A stretch of 64,000 nucleotides of DNA from Pontederia crassipes (GCA_030549335.1 CM060189.1:26931001-26995000), one strand, 5' to 3'; shown: positions 37,711 to 49,201, numbered from the stretch's first letter. Notes: generated by a model from the sequence alone, not told the origin. Numbers and translations are program-made.

Positions 37711-37967
37711 AGATTATGAATGACCATATACGTGAACGAGTCGGAGTGGCTCCTATTAGTGAGAAAATGGTAGAGAATCGTTTGAGATGGTTTGGTCATG
37801 TTCAGATAAGACCATTAGATGCGCCAGTAAGAAGAGTAGATCAAATAATCTGGAGTCCGATTAAAAGAGGGAGAGGGAGGCCAAAGCGGACACTTGGCGA
37901 ACTAATAGAGCAAGATCTATTGGTGAATAATATATCGAAAGGTTTGGTTACTAATAGAGCGGAATGA
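37594..37967 (+). pseudogene. C-terminal part of RTE LINE reverse transcriptase
   Basis: The frame reads RPAVLYGSECWAMKGQH, MRMLRWMCSHTRLDKIMN, RWFGHVQIRPLDAPVRR and GRGRPKRTLGELIEQDLL. This is the familiar C-terminal end of plant RTE-clade polymerase proteins, downstream of the reverse transcriptase palm. The frame is open over about 120 codons without stops, suggesting a fairly young insertion. The endonuclease and the palm motifs are missing because of 5' truncation. Confidence 0.88.
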
Positions 37968-38550
37968 CGTCATATGATCCATGTAGCTAGGTGGGATAAG
38001 GCTTTGTTGTTATTGTTGTTGTTGCGATGTTGTTCAGCTCACTTCTGGTTAGGTAATTGGGCTTGTGGTGTTGTCGGGTCTGTGGCTGGTTGATGGGCGG
38101 GTGGAAGAAATGGATTGAGTATGTGTGGGGTTCAGGTCTGAATCTGATCCAAATATGGCATGGATAAGGCCTGTTCTCATGCTAGATTGGACCACCCTCT
38201 TTATTTAGCAAATATGATTTACTCATTACCTACTTGCTGTTTTTAAGAGGATTACCAATTTGTTTTGAAATTAAATTCAAATGGTCAATGGAAATGAAAA
38301 CTCCGCCTATGTTTTATAGCCGGTCCCAAGCCCGGATAAAGGAGGAGGGTTGTGTTAGGCCCCGACAGCCGGCGTAAAACCCTGTCGAATCTCATGAACA
38401 TGGATCAACGAATGCGTCGTATGATCCATGTAGCCGACCCCACCTAGTGGGATAAGGCTTTGTTGTTGTTGTTGTATTATATCTTCTCAATGAAATGTTA
38501 TGTATAGATGATACTTAGTTTCTAGTTTTTGTCTATCGTCGATTAAATTT

Positions 38551-38674
38551 TTGTAATATATTAAGACCATGTTATGCTACTAATGTTAAAGTATGTAGTG
38601 TAATACTTTGGGTTTGTAATATATTAAGACCATGTTATGCTACTAATGTTAAAGTATGTAGTGTAATACTTTGG
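38551..38674. repeat. 62-bp tandem duplication
   Basis: A unit containing TTGTAATATATTAAGACC and GTAGTGTAATACTTTGGG occurs twice in a row, nearly identical. Non-coding, inside MULE-2. The rest of MULE-2 to 39700 has no recognised gene. Confidence 0.85.
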
Positions 38675-40288
38675 GAAGTACTAATGATGTTAAGTTGTTG
38701 ATAGGGCTGCCTGTAAATTTATATTGTATTATTTCTTTCTAGTACATATCAGATATTGAAAAAATGACGAGCATTCTTTTTCCCGTAGTCAATTTACTTT
38801 CTGACTCATTCTTAACTAAAGAAATGCTAACTCGTATGGTCGGGTCTTACATGCCTAAGCACATTCAATATTTTATACCTATTTGTTCTTGTTTCTCCTC
38901 TTTATTACTATTTCTCTCTCTGCTTTATCTTTCCACCTAATGGTATGTATTCATCCTTGCCTCCACGCTGCAGCCTTGGCTTTGCACTGCTTCTAAATTG
39001 ACCATGAATGAAAACTGGTCAAATAAGGTGGACCATGGGATCAATAATGCAGGAACAGAGTGCATGGTTTAGGTGAATGTTGATGCACCATAATTAAGAT
39101 ATAGAGAGAATGGACACACTGAGACCATCCTAGAAACGCAAGTAAACGATGATACTAGCATTAGAATACTAATTTTACAATTTACGGACAATTTCAAGTA
39201 AAGAACATAATAAACAAGTCCATGAAAATTGACTATCTCACAATGATAAACTTCAAAAACCAACAAAGAAGTTGCAAAGCTGAATAGAGGTGAACGTTTC
39301 TCTTGGACAACGATAATCAAGTCCAAGCATATTTCTCTTGGACGATCACAGAATAATACATGGGAATCGATCACATAATAATACATAGAAATCAGAGGAG
39401 AATCTTACACCTACACTTCTAGGTCACAAGAATCACCAGACAAGCAAAATAATATGGATGTTTAATTACTTGAGATCATTCAAGTGACAAGTTTCATGTT
39501 CTATCAAATAAGATTACATTTAACAACTACGAACAACATTCATTCTTCCAATTAACATCACACTTAAATATAGAGCACAACCATTCTTTTTTTAAATTTT
39601 TTTTTTCTGCACATCACACACATGATACATGTTCAATCCAATTCCTGTTTCTTCGTAATAAGGTTGAAAAACGCATCGCGGTCGTCGGAGGCATATAACA
39701 TCATTCGAGAATGGGATCCTGGATGTGCGGCAGCAGATCGTAGTGGCGGCGGCAGCAGATCGCAGTAGGAGTGACAGCAGATCACAGCAGCAGTAGCAAA
39801 TCGCAGCGGCAAGGGCGGTAGCAGATAGTAGCGGCGGCGTTGGCTGCAACAAATCACGATGGAGGCGCAAGAGCAGCAAATCGCAGCGGCGAGGGCAGCA
39901 TTAGATCGTAGCGACGGCGGTGGCTGCAACAAATCACGACGGAGGCGCAAGAGTAGCAGATCGCAGCGGCGGCGGCAACAACAAGTCGTCGAAGTTGGGG
40001 TTCGATCGTCGAAGGGAAAAGGGCTAGCGACAACCGATCACTGCGGCGGCGGAGAAGGCAGTTCGCAATGGCGGAGAGGGGGATTAGAGGGGGTTGGCGG
40101 CAGATGATTTGGGGGAAAAGGGATTTGGTTGTGGAAGGGGAAGGTTCGTCACGACCTCGACCAAAAAAACTCAAAACCGGTTCAACACGCTTTCATCTCA
40201 ACCGTCCGTCTGTTTAGAGCGCGATCCAACGGCTACGATGGTTTGATTGTAAGTTGCAACCAATTTTTTGGTTTCATCCAACTTAATC

Positions 40289-40307
40289 TCATATATATAT
40301 ATATATG

Positions 40308-40348
<41 letters not shown>
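40289..40348. repeat. (TA)n microsatellite shared by two elements
   Basis: About 60 bases of almost pure TA separate the right end of MULE-2 from the left end of MULE-3, so the two transposons touch the same microsatellite from opposite sides. Confidence 0.95.
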
Positions 40349-40351
<3 letters not shown>

Positions 40352-40599
40352 TAAATGGTCGTGAAACACTCATATGTGCAGTGCCATGAAATGCCCCGAT
40401 CACGACCGTCCGTGGCGCATCGCACGACTGAGTCACAACGAATGAATCCTGATTGTGCGATTGAAAGGAACGGCATAGATCAATCGACCCTCTCTTCGTG
40501 TGATTGAAAGGAACGATTGCTTCGACGATGCCCTCTCTTCGTGTGATTCCCTAGGCGACGATCGCCACTCGTCTCCCTCTCACCCACCGCGATGGTCGC

Positions 40600-41225
40600 C
40601 GCCCATCTCCCTCTCGCCGACCGCGACTCCGGACATCCCTCGTAGGTGAGATAGATGCGAGCCGCCCTTTGTGTTGATGCGCTCTCTTCGTGCAATTCCC
40701 TAGGCGACGAACACAGCTGTAGGAGCCGCTCATCTCCCTCTCGCCGGCCGCGACTCCAGACATCCCTCAGAGGTGAGACGTCCTAAGCTTTGGATCTCTC
40801 TTTTTCAATTTTCTTTGATTTCTGATGCATCCTTCAACCGATGACCTAGCTGACGACCCCTGCTGCCGGGGCCACTCGTCTTGCTCTTGCCGGCCGCGAC
40901 TCCGGACATCCCTTAGGTGAGACGATGCCCTAAGCTTTGGATCTTTCATTTTCTCTTTCTTTTCAATTTCTTATGCATCCTTCGCCTTAGCTGACGACCC
41001 CTACTGCTGGAGCCGCTTGTCTCGCTCTCGCCGGCCGTGACTCCAGACATCCCTCAAGTGAGATGATGCCCTAAGTTTTGGATCTTTCTTTTCTCTTTCT
41101 TTCAGTTTTTGATGCATCCTTCTCCCGATACCCTAGCTGATGGCCCATGCTACCGGAGCCGAATTAAACTGACGTCTCCCTCTCACCGACCGTGACTCGG
41201 GACATCCTTCAGGTGAGACCACACC
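40600..41225. repeat. Subterminal tandem repeats of MULE-3, left
   Basis: Five units share the words GCGACTCCGGACATCCCT and TAGGTGAGA or CAGGTGAGA, at about 40625, 40752, 40898, 41039 and 41190. Three inverted units lie at about 46005, 46157 and 46440. Each left unit ends in a sequence resembling a 5' splice site (AG/GTGAGA). Confidence 0.8.
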
Positions 41226-41528
41226 CTTCTTTCGCCTCTCACACTGTTGATCCCCTACTATTCTATTTTTTTAGTTGAAACAATTTCTTGATTGAATTAC
41301 CTTGATTTCATCGTGTATATACTCTAGAATTTTATGATTCTGGCATGTCTTTTGACTAACAACGATAATAGACATACACCTCTTCTGTTGTTTTCATATG
41401 CATTTATATGTCTATTTGACTTGGTAGAACCGAGCTCTTTTTATAACTGTTGTTGACATGTTGCCATTGTACATCAGTCTATCGTAATGTTTAGTTGAAG
41501 TTTACACTTACATACAATTTCTTAGGAC

Positions 41529-41958
41529 ATGACTTTCCCTAAATGCTATTGCCAACAAGATGCTGTGTTAAAAACTTCTTGGACTGAACGAAATTTCGAA
41601 AGGAGATGTTATGGATGTCGTCCTTATGGGATGAGCTTTTATACATATGTTAGACATTTAAATTCATTCAACATATTATTTTCATCAATAATTTAATTTG
41701 ATTGCATTCTTTTTTTTAGCAAGCTGGGGTATGTGATTAATTCAAATGGTTGGACTCAGAATTCGGCCATCGATTGAAGGAAGTGATAAATGAATTATTA
41801 CATAGGATTGACGTATTGAAGTCAAAGCTAGAAATTTAGTTGGAGTTGAAGCTTCGTACCAGGCTAGAGTTAATGCAAGGAACGAAGGACTTAATAATAT
41901 GTGGAAATTTATTTTTGTACTTGTTCTTATTGTGATTGTGCTGATTGTGTTTAGTTGA
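41529..41958 (+). pseudogene. GRF zinc-finger protein gene of MULE-3
   Basis: The first half reads MTFPKCYCQQDAVLKTSWTE and RRCYGCRPYG. After an intron the second half, from about 41721, reads AGVCD, then a stop codon in place of the expected Tyr, then FKWLDSEFGHRLKEVINEL. Together they give the GRF-finger pattern CxC...C...C with FxWLD, followed by a coil-like stretch. A hydrophobic C-terminus, MWKFIFVLVLIVIVLIVF, ends at 41958 in a shifted frame. The intron donor also looks changed (GA instead of GT). The protein is thus the counterpart of the MULE-1 GRF protein, including the terminal membrane segment, but the gene is broken in several ways. It lies on the strand opposite to the transposase. 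Confidence 0.75.
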
Positions 41959-42319
41959 AGTAGTTGTATCATGTGCATTGCTAATGAAGTTGTATCATGT
42001 GTTTGTACTTTTGGAGAAACAAAATCTTGAACTTTTCACTAGTGGATTATGTGGTGGATGAATTCATTCTTTGTATGTTAAAACTGATAATATTGTTGGT
42101 GAATTACATTATATTAATGTTTCACTTTTTGTTACAGCATTCGACCTTATTCTTCTTGAATGCATGTCATCTTGTAGTAGTTTTTGTATACTGAAAACTT
42201 TCGAAGTTTTGCATAAATTTCCCGTATCTACTTAATTGATCAATTAGTAAAATCTGGACACATATATAACTAAGGATGTGAGCGTGCCTATGTAATGGTT
42301 ACACTTTGTAGTCATGCAA

Positions 42320-43430
42320 GTGGCCAGAACAATATTTGATTTCTTTATTATTTCAGCAAAGTGTTATTTTCTTTTCCTTTTAGATCTCTTCATTCATAAG
42401 GTTAGAAATGGAGCATCTGCTATTTGATTTTTACAGAAGGACTTCAGAAACAACCATCTGATCATTTGTTTGGCCAAACTTGATTTCAAATAAACAAATG
42501 AAAAGTGGACCATCAAAATGTAGGTAGGACGTACGAAGGCAAATTGATATTAAGCATGATCAATCTATCCAATGACTCCGGACAATAGTATGTGTAACAA
42601 TCAATGACTTTTTGGGGGACAAGAATGAGATACTGATAGCAAAAAGATCAAACTCTAACAAAAAGTAGGATGCCACAGTATAAAAATTGAGATAAAATTA
42701 AAGTAAGAAGAGACTCTTAAGGTAAAATGAGCCAAACTTTCCGTTAAAAAACGCAGCTTTTGTTCGGGTTGCGCAAATGGAATTATAGAACGAAGAAGAG
42801 ACTCAAAACAATGATCCAAACTACAAGAACAATGATCCAAACATAGAACTAATAGTTGCTGCTAATATATGATTACAATAAAATGAAGCCAAACTAAAAA
42901 ATAGCCTCCTCCTCTTGAATCTTTCCTAGCATTTGATGCACAACAACTCTAATCTCATCTACTGAAGTGTATGAGCAATCATCTTCCAACTATCAATCAA
43001 TTATCAGAGACAAAAACCAAATAGGTAGGACAATAGTCCATAATCAGAGACAATAGATTCATACCAAATCAAAGACAATAGATTCATACATTGATACTAA
43101 AGGACAACAATAGTTCATAATTCACTCCAACTCTTCCTTGAGCACCTGCAAGTAGGATATGATAAAATTATTAATGCAATGGATTGTATGCTATGACATA
43201 ATCTAAAATGCATACAAGAAAGCTATGAGGTCAGCCAAGACAAAATACACAAAATCACTAAAGTATTACAATGCATCCTAAGAAAACAAAAAGATTATCG
43301 TGTAGTAACCATCTTTCATTCTATCTAATTTGCAAAGTCACCTTCTTTTGCCTCTTGGTCCTATAGTTTGTAAAAAAAAAATAGTTTGAAAAAACATTAC
43401 TATGTCAAAATTAATATAGACAATTTATAT
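42320..43430. other. MULE-3 interior without recognised coding sequence
   Basis: An AT-rich spacer lies between the converging GRF and transposase remnants. No tandem repeat like that of MULE-1 was seen. Short frames here have no recognisable domains. Confidence 0.5.
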
Positions 43431-43436
43431 ATTTAT

Positions 43437-45660
43437 TTACCTTGAAGACCGAGCAATTTCTTTGGTCATAACCATTCTTCCCACATACAACACACTTTTT
43501 TTAACATCTTTTTGTAACATAGTAATCTCAATACCAGATTTAATTCTTCCCACGTTTTTTGGTCTACCTTTTGCTTTAACACGAGTTGGGTCACATATGT
43601 CAAATTGAGATGATTGTATTGTGTTAGAGTCTTCATTAACAAAAATCATAGTAGCTTGAGTAGCCTGAGATGCATTAATTTTTTCCTTATCAAGAACTTT
43701 GAAGGCTTCCAACTTATTGATGATCTCGTCTACTAGTAGTACACCAAGTCTTAAGTGTTCCGACGAAAGCAAACGGAGCTCTCCGATCCTACGTAGATTA
43801 CTATGCCAAGTCCATTTTAGCATTGGAGTGAAAATGTCTTCACCAGTAGTCAATTCAGATGCACAATGAACCTTTCGTGTCTTAGCATATCTTGTGTCTA
43901 TTGTCCAACAGTGGAGTATATATTTATCGTGTAATTTTATCACTCTTTTCTTATAAAGGACATGTAAAATATGAGAACAAAATACTCCATCTTGTTCAAA
44001 CTTTTTACAAGAACAACACACAAAAATTTTCCTTATGACTAAACTCCACGATCTTCTTCCCTACATCTTGGGTGTCTAAAGGAAAAATAAAATAGACAAC
44101 TTTATCATTATCTTTCATAATCTTCTGTGCTGTTAACAAAGAAGATTCATTATATTCCGCCTGAAATTTAAAGATGATATTTTGTGTGTATATTTTCCTG
44201 CATGTGCCTCTAATGAAAACTTGCTAATTAAAGCAACTTTAGTGTTGAGAGTGCTGAAATCTTCATGTTCTTCTATATCACGATGATGCTGAATATCTCT
44301 ATCATAATGTTGTACAAAATCAAATAATGAAGTATGTGCATCGACAAATTCATCAAAAACTGCGTTAATACTCTATGCTCTTTGGGTGGTACGCATCCTG
44401 TCGTGAAAACGTCATCGAAATATAATATTGTCCATTGTTGTCGTTTATTGTACATATTCTCTATCCGATGTCCATCGGGAATAGCAATCTTCTGTTTCAA
44501 CATATTCCACCTCTCCTCAAATTCATCAATACATGATGATCCCATTATTCATGCATTAAAATCGTGCTTGAAGGTCTCATGTGCATATAAATCTTGCATA
44601 TTACACATCACATTCCTTAGAATATGCCAAAAATAATATATATGACGGGTGTGTGGAAATACCTCACGAATGGCATTGCCCATGACAATATCTTGATCAG
44701 TAATTATACAACTAGGATATTTGTCATTCATGCATTCCAACCATTTTTTAAACAACCATATAAATGTGTCCTCAATCTCATCGGTCAACAAGGCACAACC
44801 AAATAGGCAAGATCGCCTATGATGATTGATTCCATTAAACATCACAAATGGTATGAGGAATTTGTTTGTCCTATATATGGTGTCGAATATCACCACATCT
44901 CCAAAGGTCATATAACTCTCTCTTGCTATACCACCTGCCAAAAAAAAATATTACTACACCATCAGAGTCCAATTTCCATCTATGAAAAAAATTTGGATCA
45001 CCATTTATTTTTGTTTAAAAATAAGAAAGTACACTAATGCATTCTTTGCCAATAGTGCTTTTTCTTTTTCCTCTTAATTGATCAATACATTGTTGTGTTG
45101 TAATCGATGGTTCTCCTAAGTAATTAAGAGCTCTAGCAATTATTGATGGACCAACTCCATTAGTATGCAAAGTATACATAACTTGTACAGATGCATATGA
45201 ATATTTCTTTGTGTGAACGTAATTGTGTTACCTTCGAAGGAGTAGCCAAAAGATATGTGTGTTCTTCAATAAACTATCTTACCTCCCACTTTCCGTCTTT
45301 CCTTTCACCAACATAGAAATGAGCAAGGTAATCATCTCTGGCCTCTCTTCTTCGATTATTTTTCATTCCCCTTCTACGTTTCAAAAAAAATTCCCTAACA
45401 CTTTCGATGAGAATAAGATTTTCGCACACAAAAAATCATCAATCTAGCATACATATTGTAGTACTTAAATGCATCTTCATCATTATCAAAAGTCATGCCA
45501 CCAAATGGTTTTTTAAATTCATTGAATTTCACATGACCATTATCTTCACCTTCCACAATTTCGTTAGTAGCTTTCTCATTATTATTTTCATAACTGTTAC
45601 GAAGATAATCAATTAATGAAGTGTATATGAAATAAAAGTTTTCGAGCAATTTCTTTGGAA
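43437..45660 (-). pseudogene. FAR1/FHY3-type MULE transposase of MULE-3
   Basis: Pieces in several frames appear in the normal order. A FAR1 domain start (GGMTFDNDEDAFKYYNMYAR) lies near 45480-45520. The catalytic core follows with FDTIYRTNKF, ITDQDIVMGNAIREVFPHTR and, further on, ENMYNKRQQW. A SWIM finger (CSCKKFEQDGVFCSH) lies near 43990, then KAKGRPKNVGRIKSG and a decayed knuckle (CVVCGKNGYDQRNC, with Tyr in place of His). Several frameshifts and stops break it, more than in MULE-1. The two proteins are clearly homologous but not close copies. It would have driven movement of MULE-3 and possibly MULE-2; the latter is inference from their shared TA target and similar end bases. Confidence 0.87.
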
Positions 45661-45972
45661 ATTACATGTACCTATCATGTTCGGACACACAAACATTGTC
45701 ATCAACATCTGATTTCAAAAATGAGCACGACACATTCAAAAAGTAGAAAGTAGTCGACAAATTCTGATAAAAAAAGAACAACACAACATCATCCATTTTT
45801 TCACAAAGGAGCACTATACAACAAGACAACAACAATCAGTCAACAATCGCACTAGCTTGATTGATAGTGTAATAGAGCAATAATCACGAACAACACGATG
45901 AAATTAAAAGAAAAAAAATAAAAAGAATAGGCAAGAGAGAGAGGATCAACAAGAATAGAGTGAGAGACAGAA

Positions 45973-45989
45973 GGGGGGGGGGGGGGGGG
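45973..45989. repeat. Poly-G tract
   Basis: 17 consecutive Gs inside the right subterminal part of MULE-3. Confidence 0.95.
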
Positions 45990-46686
45990 CGTCTCATCTG
46001 AGGAGTGTCCAGAGTCGCGGCCGACAAAAGGGAGACGTCGGTTTAATTCGGCTTCGACAACAGGAGTCATCAGCTAGGGAATTGGGTGAAGGATGCATCA
46101 GAAACTGAAAGAAAGAGAAAAAGAAAGATCGAAAGCTTAGGGCATCTCGCCTCTGAGGGATGTCCGGAGTCGCGGCCGGCGACAGGGAGACTAGCGGCTT
46201 CGACATCAACGTTCATCACCTAGGGCATCGGACGAAGAGAGGGGATTGGGGGGGAACCTCTGAGGGAGTAGAGTGAGAGGCAAATTGATGTCGACGTCTA
46301 GTGTAAGGGAGATGAGCGGCTCTGACAGTAGTGTTCGTCACCTAGGGCATCGCACGAAGAGAGGAGATTGAGGGCGGGAGAACCTCTGAGGAAGTAGAAT
46401 GAGAGGGGAGGGAGGGACGCGTCTCACCTCTAGGGAATGGCTGGAGTCGCGGCCAGCGTGAGGGGGTCATGGTCGCCTAGGGCACTCGCACGGAGAAGCC
46501 TCACGATGGAGGCGGGTGGCTCGCATCCGTGGCATTTCTTTTTTTCCATCGATTGATCTACGTCATTCCTTTCGATCGGACGGTCAGGATTCATTCATTG
46601 TGGGTCACTCGTGCGATGCACCACGGACGATCGCGATCGGGGCATTTCATGGCGCTGCACGGATGGGCGTTTCACAACCATTTAGT

Positions 46687-46688
<2 letters not shown>

Positions 46689-46720
<32 letters not shown>
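46689..46720. repeat. (TA)n microsatellite, right edge of element chain
   Basis: About 32 bases of TA directly outside the right end of MULE-3; the last TA tract of the chain. Confidence 0.95.
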
Positions 46721-46721
<1 letters not shown>

Positions 46722-46723
<2 letters not shown>

Positions 46724-48867
46724 ATAACTTTTAATCCTACAACTTGTATATTAATATATAGTATTAATAAAATTTTGAAGAAAAGGGGGTGCACTATTTG
46801 GTTCTACTCATTACCATCTTTCATTTAAACTATATAATATCTTAAGTAATATTCGATATCAATATATTTTTAAAGTTATTTTCATCACAATATATTAAAT
46901 TCATAGTCGCATGATCATCATAGTGTATATGAAGTGGTCCATTGATCATATAGATCCCTAGTTCCAATAAGAAAGTTATTCGATCTGTGCTTCATATGTG
47001 GTTATCATTATATTAATATTGTACATATTTAGCTACTTGTGTGCTTTCGAAAACACATTTTCATTTATTGCAATCCAAAGAAAGGACTGCATGCATCACC
47101 TAACATGATGTGAATATTTGATCGATAGTATCTCCATTAAATCCACATCGATATTAAATAACATTAGGTATATGAACTTTTGTATGCCAATATCAAATGT
47201 ACTGTATTTTTTTTAAATGTTTAATTCTCTTAGTGAGTTGTCAACGTATTATTTCAAGATTATTTTGAAATCTACCAAATAAACTTGTTGCATAAGTCAA
47301 AACAAACTTTGTACACAATATTACATACATCAAACTCCCACATATTAGCATTAGAACTATTTTTATTTTGTATTTTACTAATTACAAATGGTGTGTGTGT
47401 GTTGAAGTGCTTTGTTGGATTCTAAATATCTTTTAGGCTCCATGTGGCATTATATACTTTCACAAAAAGATAAGTGTGTATAAAAAAAGTATTGTTGAGA
47501 CCTGAAATTAACACACAGGTTGATGAGTGGAAAAGCAAAAAAAAAAAAAAAAAGCTATGATTGACGGATAGTTATCAAGAAAAGCAAGTTTAATTTTTTT
47601 TACCAAACATCTAGCTATCAGAAAGTGATCTTTTCCATGAAACACCAACGCCATAGCATCTCAAATGCAACCTTAATATCTTATTCAAATACTTAATTTT
47701 GACTCAATTTCAATGTTCATATGTTTGGTCATTTTAAGAACACAACTCGTTTTGCTAATGCCGTTCAATTCAAATTCTTTGCACAACTTATATTTTATCT
47801 TATTAGTTTGGTTGACAACATTTTTGTTGAGTAAAATGTTATTTATTTACACTACATGTTTATCTTCCATTATTATGATGCACAACAAAATTCAGTTTGG
47901 TTACATCAAAATCATATTGGATAAGTATTACATGACACTTTAAATTAATTTGAGAGTATGTTATCTAAAAGGTGATTCTAGTTAAATGAGTATAACACCT
48001 AACGATAAATCTTCATTTTTGTTATATAATATCTTCAACTTGATACTTATGTGCACCTATACATTTTACTTATCACTGTCAAGTCATATCGGGGTTATTT
48101 GGCATCTTCAAATACAAGAATTTCTATAGCAAATCCGTAAGCAATACCATCGCAAATTGAACCAATGCCAGATTTGTTACGGATTTGGGACAACACATAT
48201 TTGTTGCTAATAACTTGTCGTTGATAGCTATGAAAATTTTTATCTCTATTTCGGAAGCTAATTATGTATGCTTTCATCACTAATATGTCCCTATTATGTG
48301 GCAACTCTCAATATTAAAACCCAAAGTCGGTAACTAATCTGTCATTTATTCATAACTGTAATGTTTCAATGGTAAAACGACTATAACTTTTGTGTGATTA
48401 ATTTGTTCTTATACAATAGCTAACCTTTGTCACAATGGGTCCCTATGGTTTTCATTTGTCCCAAAATTGTTCGTAATCGATCACAAATTAATAATAATTT
48501 TTTATAATAATATTTATTTATATTAAATGATCAATTGTACAATAATATAAATGACACATACAATAACCAATATAACAAAAGTTTCCATATATCACAATCA
48601 ATATTGCCAAGTAGTCCAAAATAAAAATGAGATTCTTCATTACAAAAGTACCAAAAAACATACATAATATATGTCACATAAGTCCAACTTAACAAAATAA
48701 TAACCAACATAACATGCCTCAAATATATATTCAAATAGTTCAACATGTCTCAAAACATATGCCAAAATAGTGATGGCAAGCGTAGCAACAAGTAACTCTA
48801 ATCATCGATAATTTCTTAATTAGACGATAGAGTGCTCAGTCTAGCATTATCCGTTAAATCGATCAAA
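46722..48867. other. AT-rich intergenic, no gene recognised
   Basis: No gene was seen. From about 48110 to 48490 words such as GCAAATCCGTAAGC, TTGTTACGGATTTGGG and CGATCACAAATT recur. This is a texture like the subterminal region of CACTA-type transposons, but there are no clear ends. Confidence 0.4.
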
Positions 48868-49201
48868 TGATGTAGGAGAAATAAGATATACTCTTTTAGT
48901 TATTGTTGTTATATTTATCTTTTTAGATTAGTTAGATTCTATTAGTTAGTATTGTTATCTTTTAAATTAGTTTAGATTTGATTGTAAAATGTCTATAAAT
49001 AGGCATGAACTCTTTTGTTATTGATAGTTCAATTATTATTCAATTATTTCATAAACATGTGTAGTTTTATATATCAGTGGATTTCGAGCTTCGGTGGATT
49101 TTGGAATTATCAAGTTATTTATGGTGCTATGACCCATCCATTTTTTCGAGATTCATTCAAAAGTTGAAATCTCTTTCACTTTGTGATCCCTCGTTGCGTC
49201 A
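48868..49201 (+). repeat. 5' LTR
   Basis: Left LTR of the element above. It contains CTATAAATAGGC, a likely TATA box of the LTR promoter, conserved in the right LTR. Confidence 0.82.

Larger units (their letters stand above)
37416..38491 (+). mobile_element. RTE-type LINE insertion, 5'-rearranged, with 17-bp target duplication
   Basis: TATTATATCTTCTCAAT occurs at 37416-37432 and 38475-38491. Between them lie, in order: about 27 bp of filler; an inverted copy (37460-37576) of part of the reverse-transcriptase tail; a 17-bp spacer; the same part in sense (37594-37710) continuing as coding sequence to a stop near 37967; a 3' end with GTGGGATAAGGCTTTGTTG; about 290 bp of unrelated DNA; and a second RTE 3' fragment (about 38316-38474) ending in (TTG)n at the right duplication. 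No promoter or endonuclease domain is present, so it is a dead, 5'-truncated copy. Confidence 0.85.
35794..40288. mobile_element. MULE-2, non-autonomous element with long TIRs in (TA)n
   Basis: Inverted repeats of about 230 bp (35794-36025 and 40060-40288) start GATTAAGTTGGATG and contain GCGTGTTGAACCGGTTTTGA. By eye they differ at few positions, apart from a short extra block on the left. GC-rich subterminal repeats built on CTGCTGCCGCCGCAATCTGC (left) and their inverse (right, 39720-39990) extend the symmetry. Both ends abut TA microsatellite, so the target duplication cannot be read. No transposase was found. The interior holds an unidentified region at 37100-37390 and an RTE LINE insertion. 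The superfamily is inferred from long TIRs and from likeness of the ends to the neighbouring MULE. Confidence 0.78.
40349..46687. mobile_element. MULE-3, older two-gene Mutator-like transposon in (TA)n
   Basis: The left end starts GATTAAATGGTCGTGAAAC. The right end, reverse complemented, starts GACTAAATGGTTGTGAAAC, and similarity continues for at least 150 bp (for instance GCCATGAAATGCCCCGATC on both sides). Both ends border TA microsatellite. Inside are a GRF zinc-finger gene on plus and a FAR1-type transposase on minus, converging, exactly as in MULE-1 but with more decay. Subterminal GC-rich repeats of 127-151 bp lie at the left, with inverted counterparts at the right. It is about 6.3 kb. 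Confidence 0.85.
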
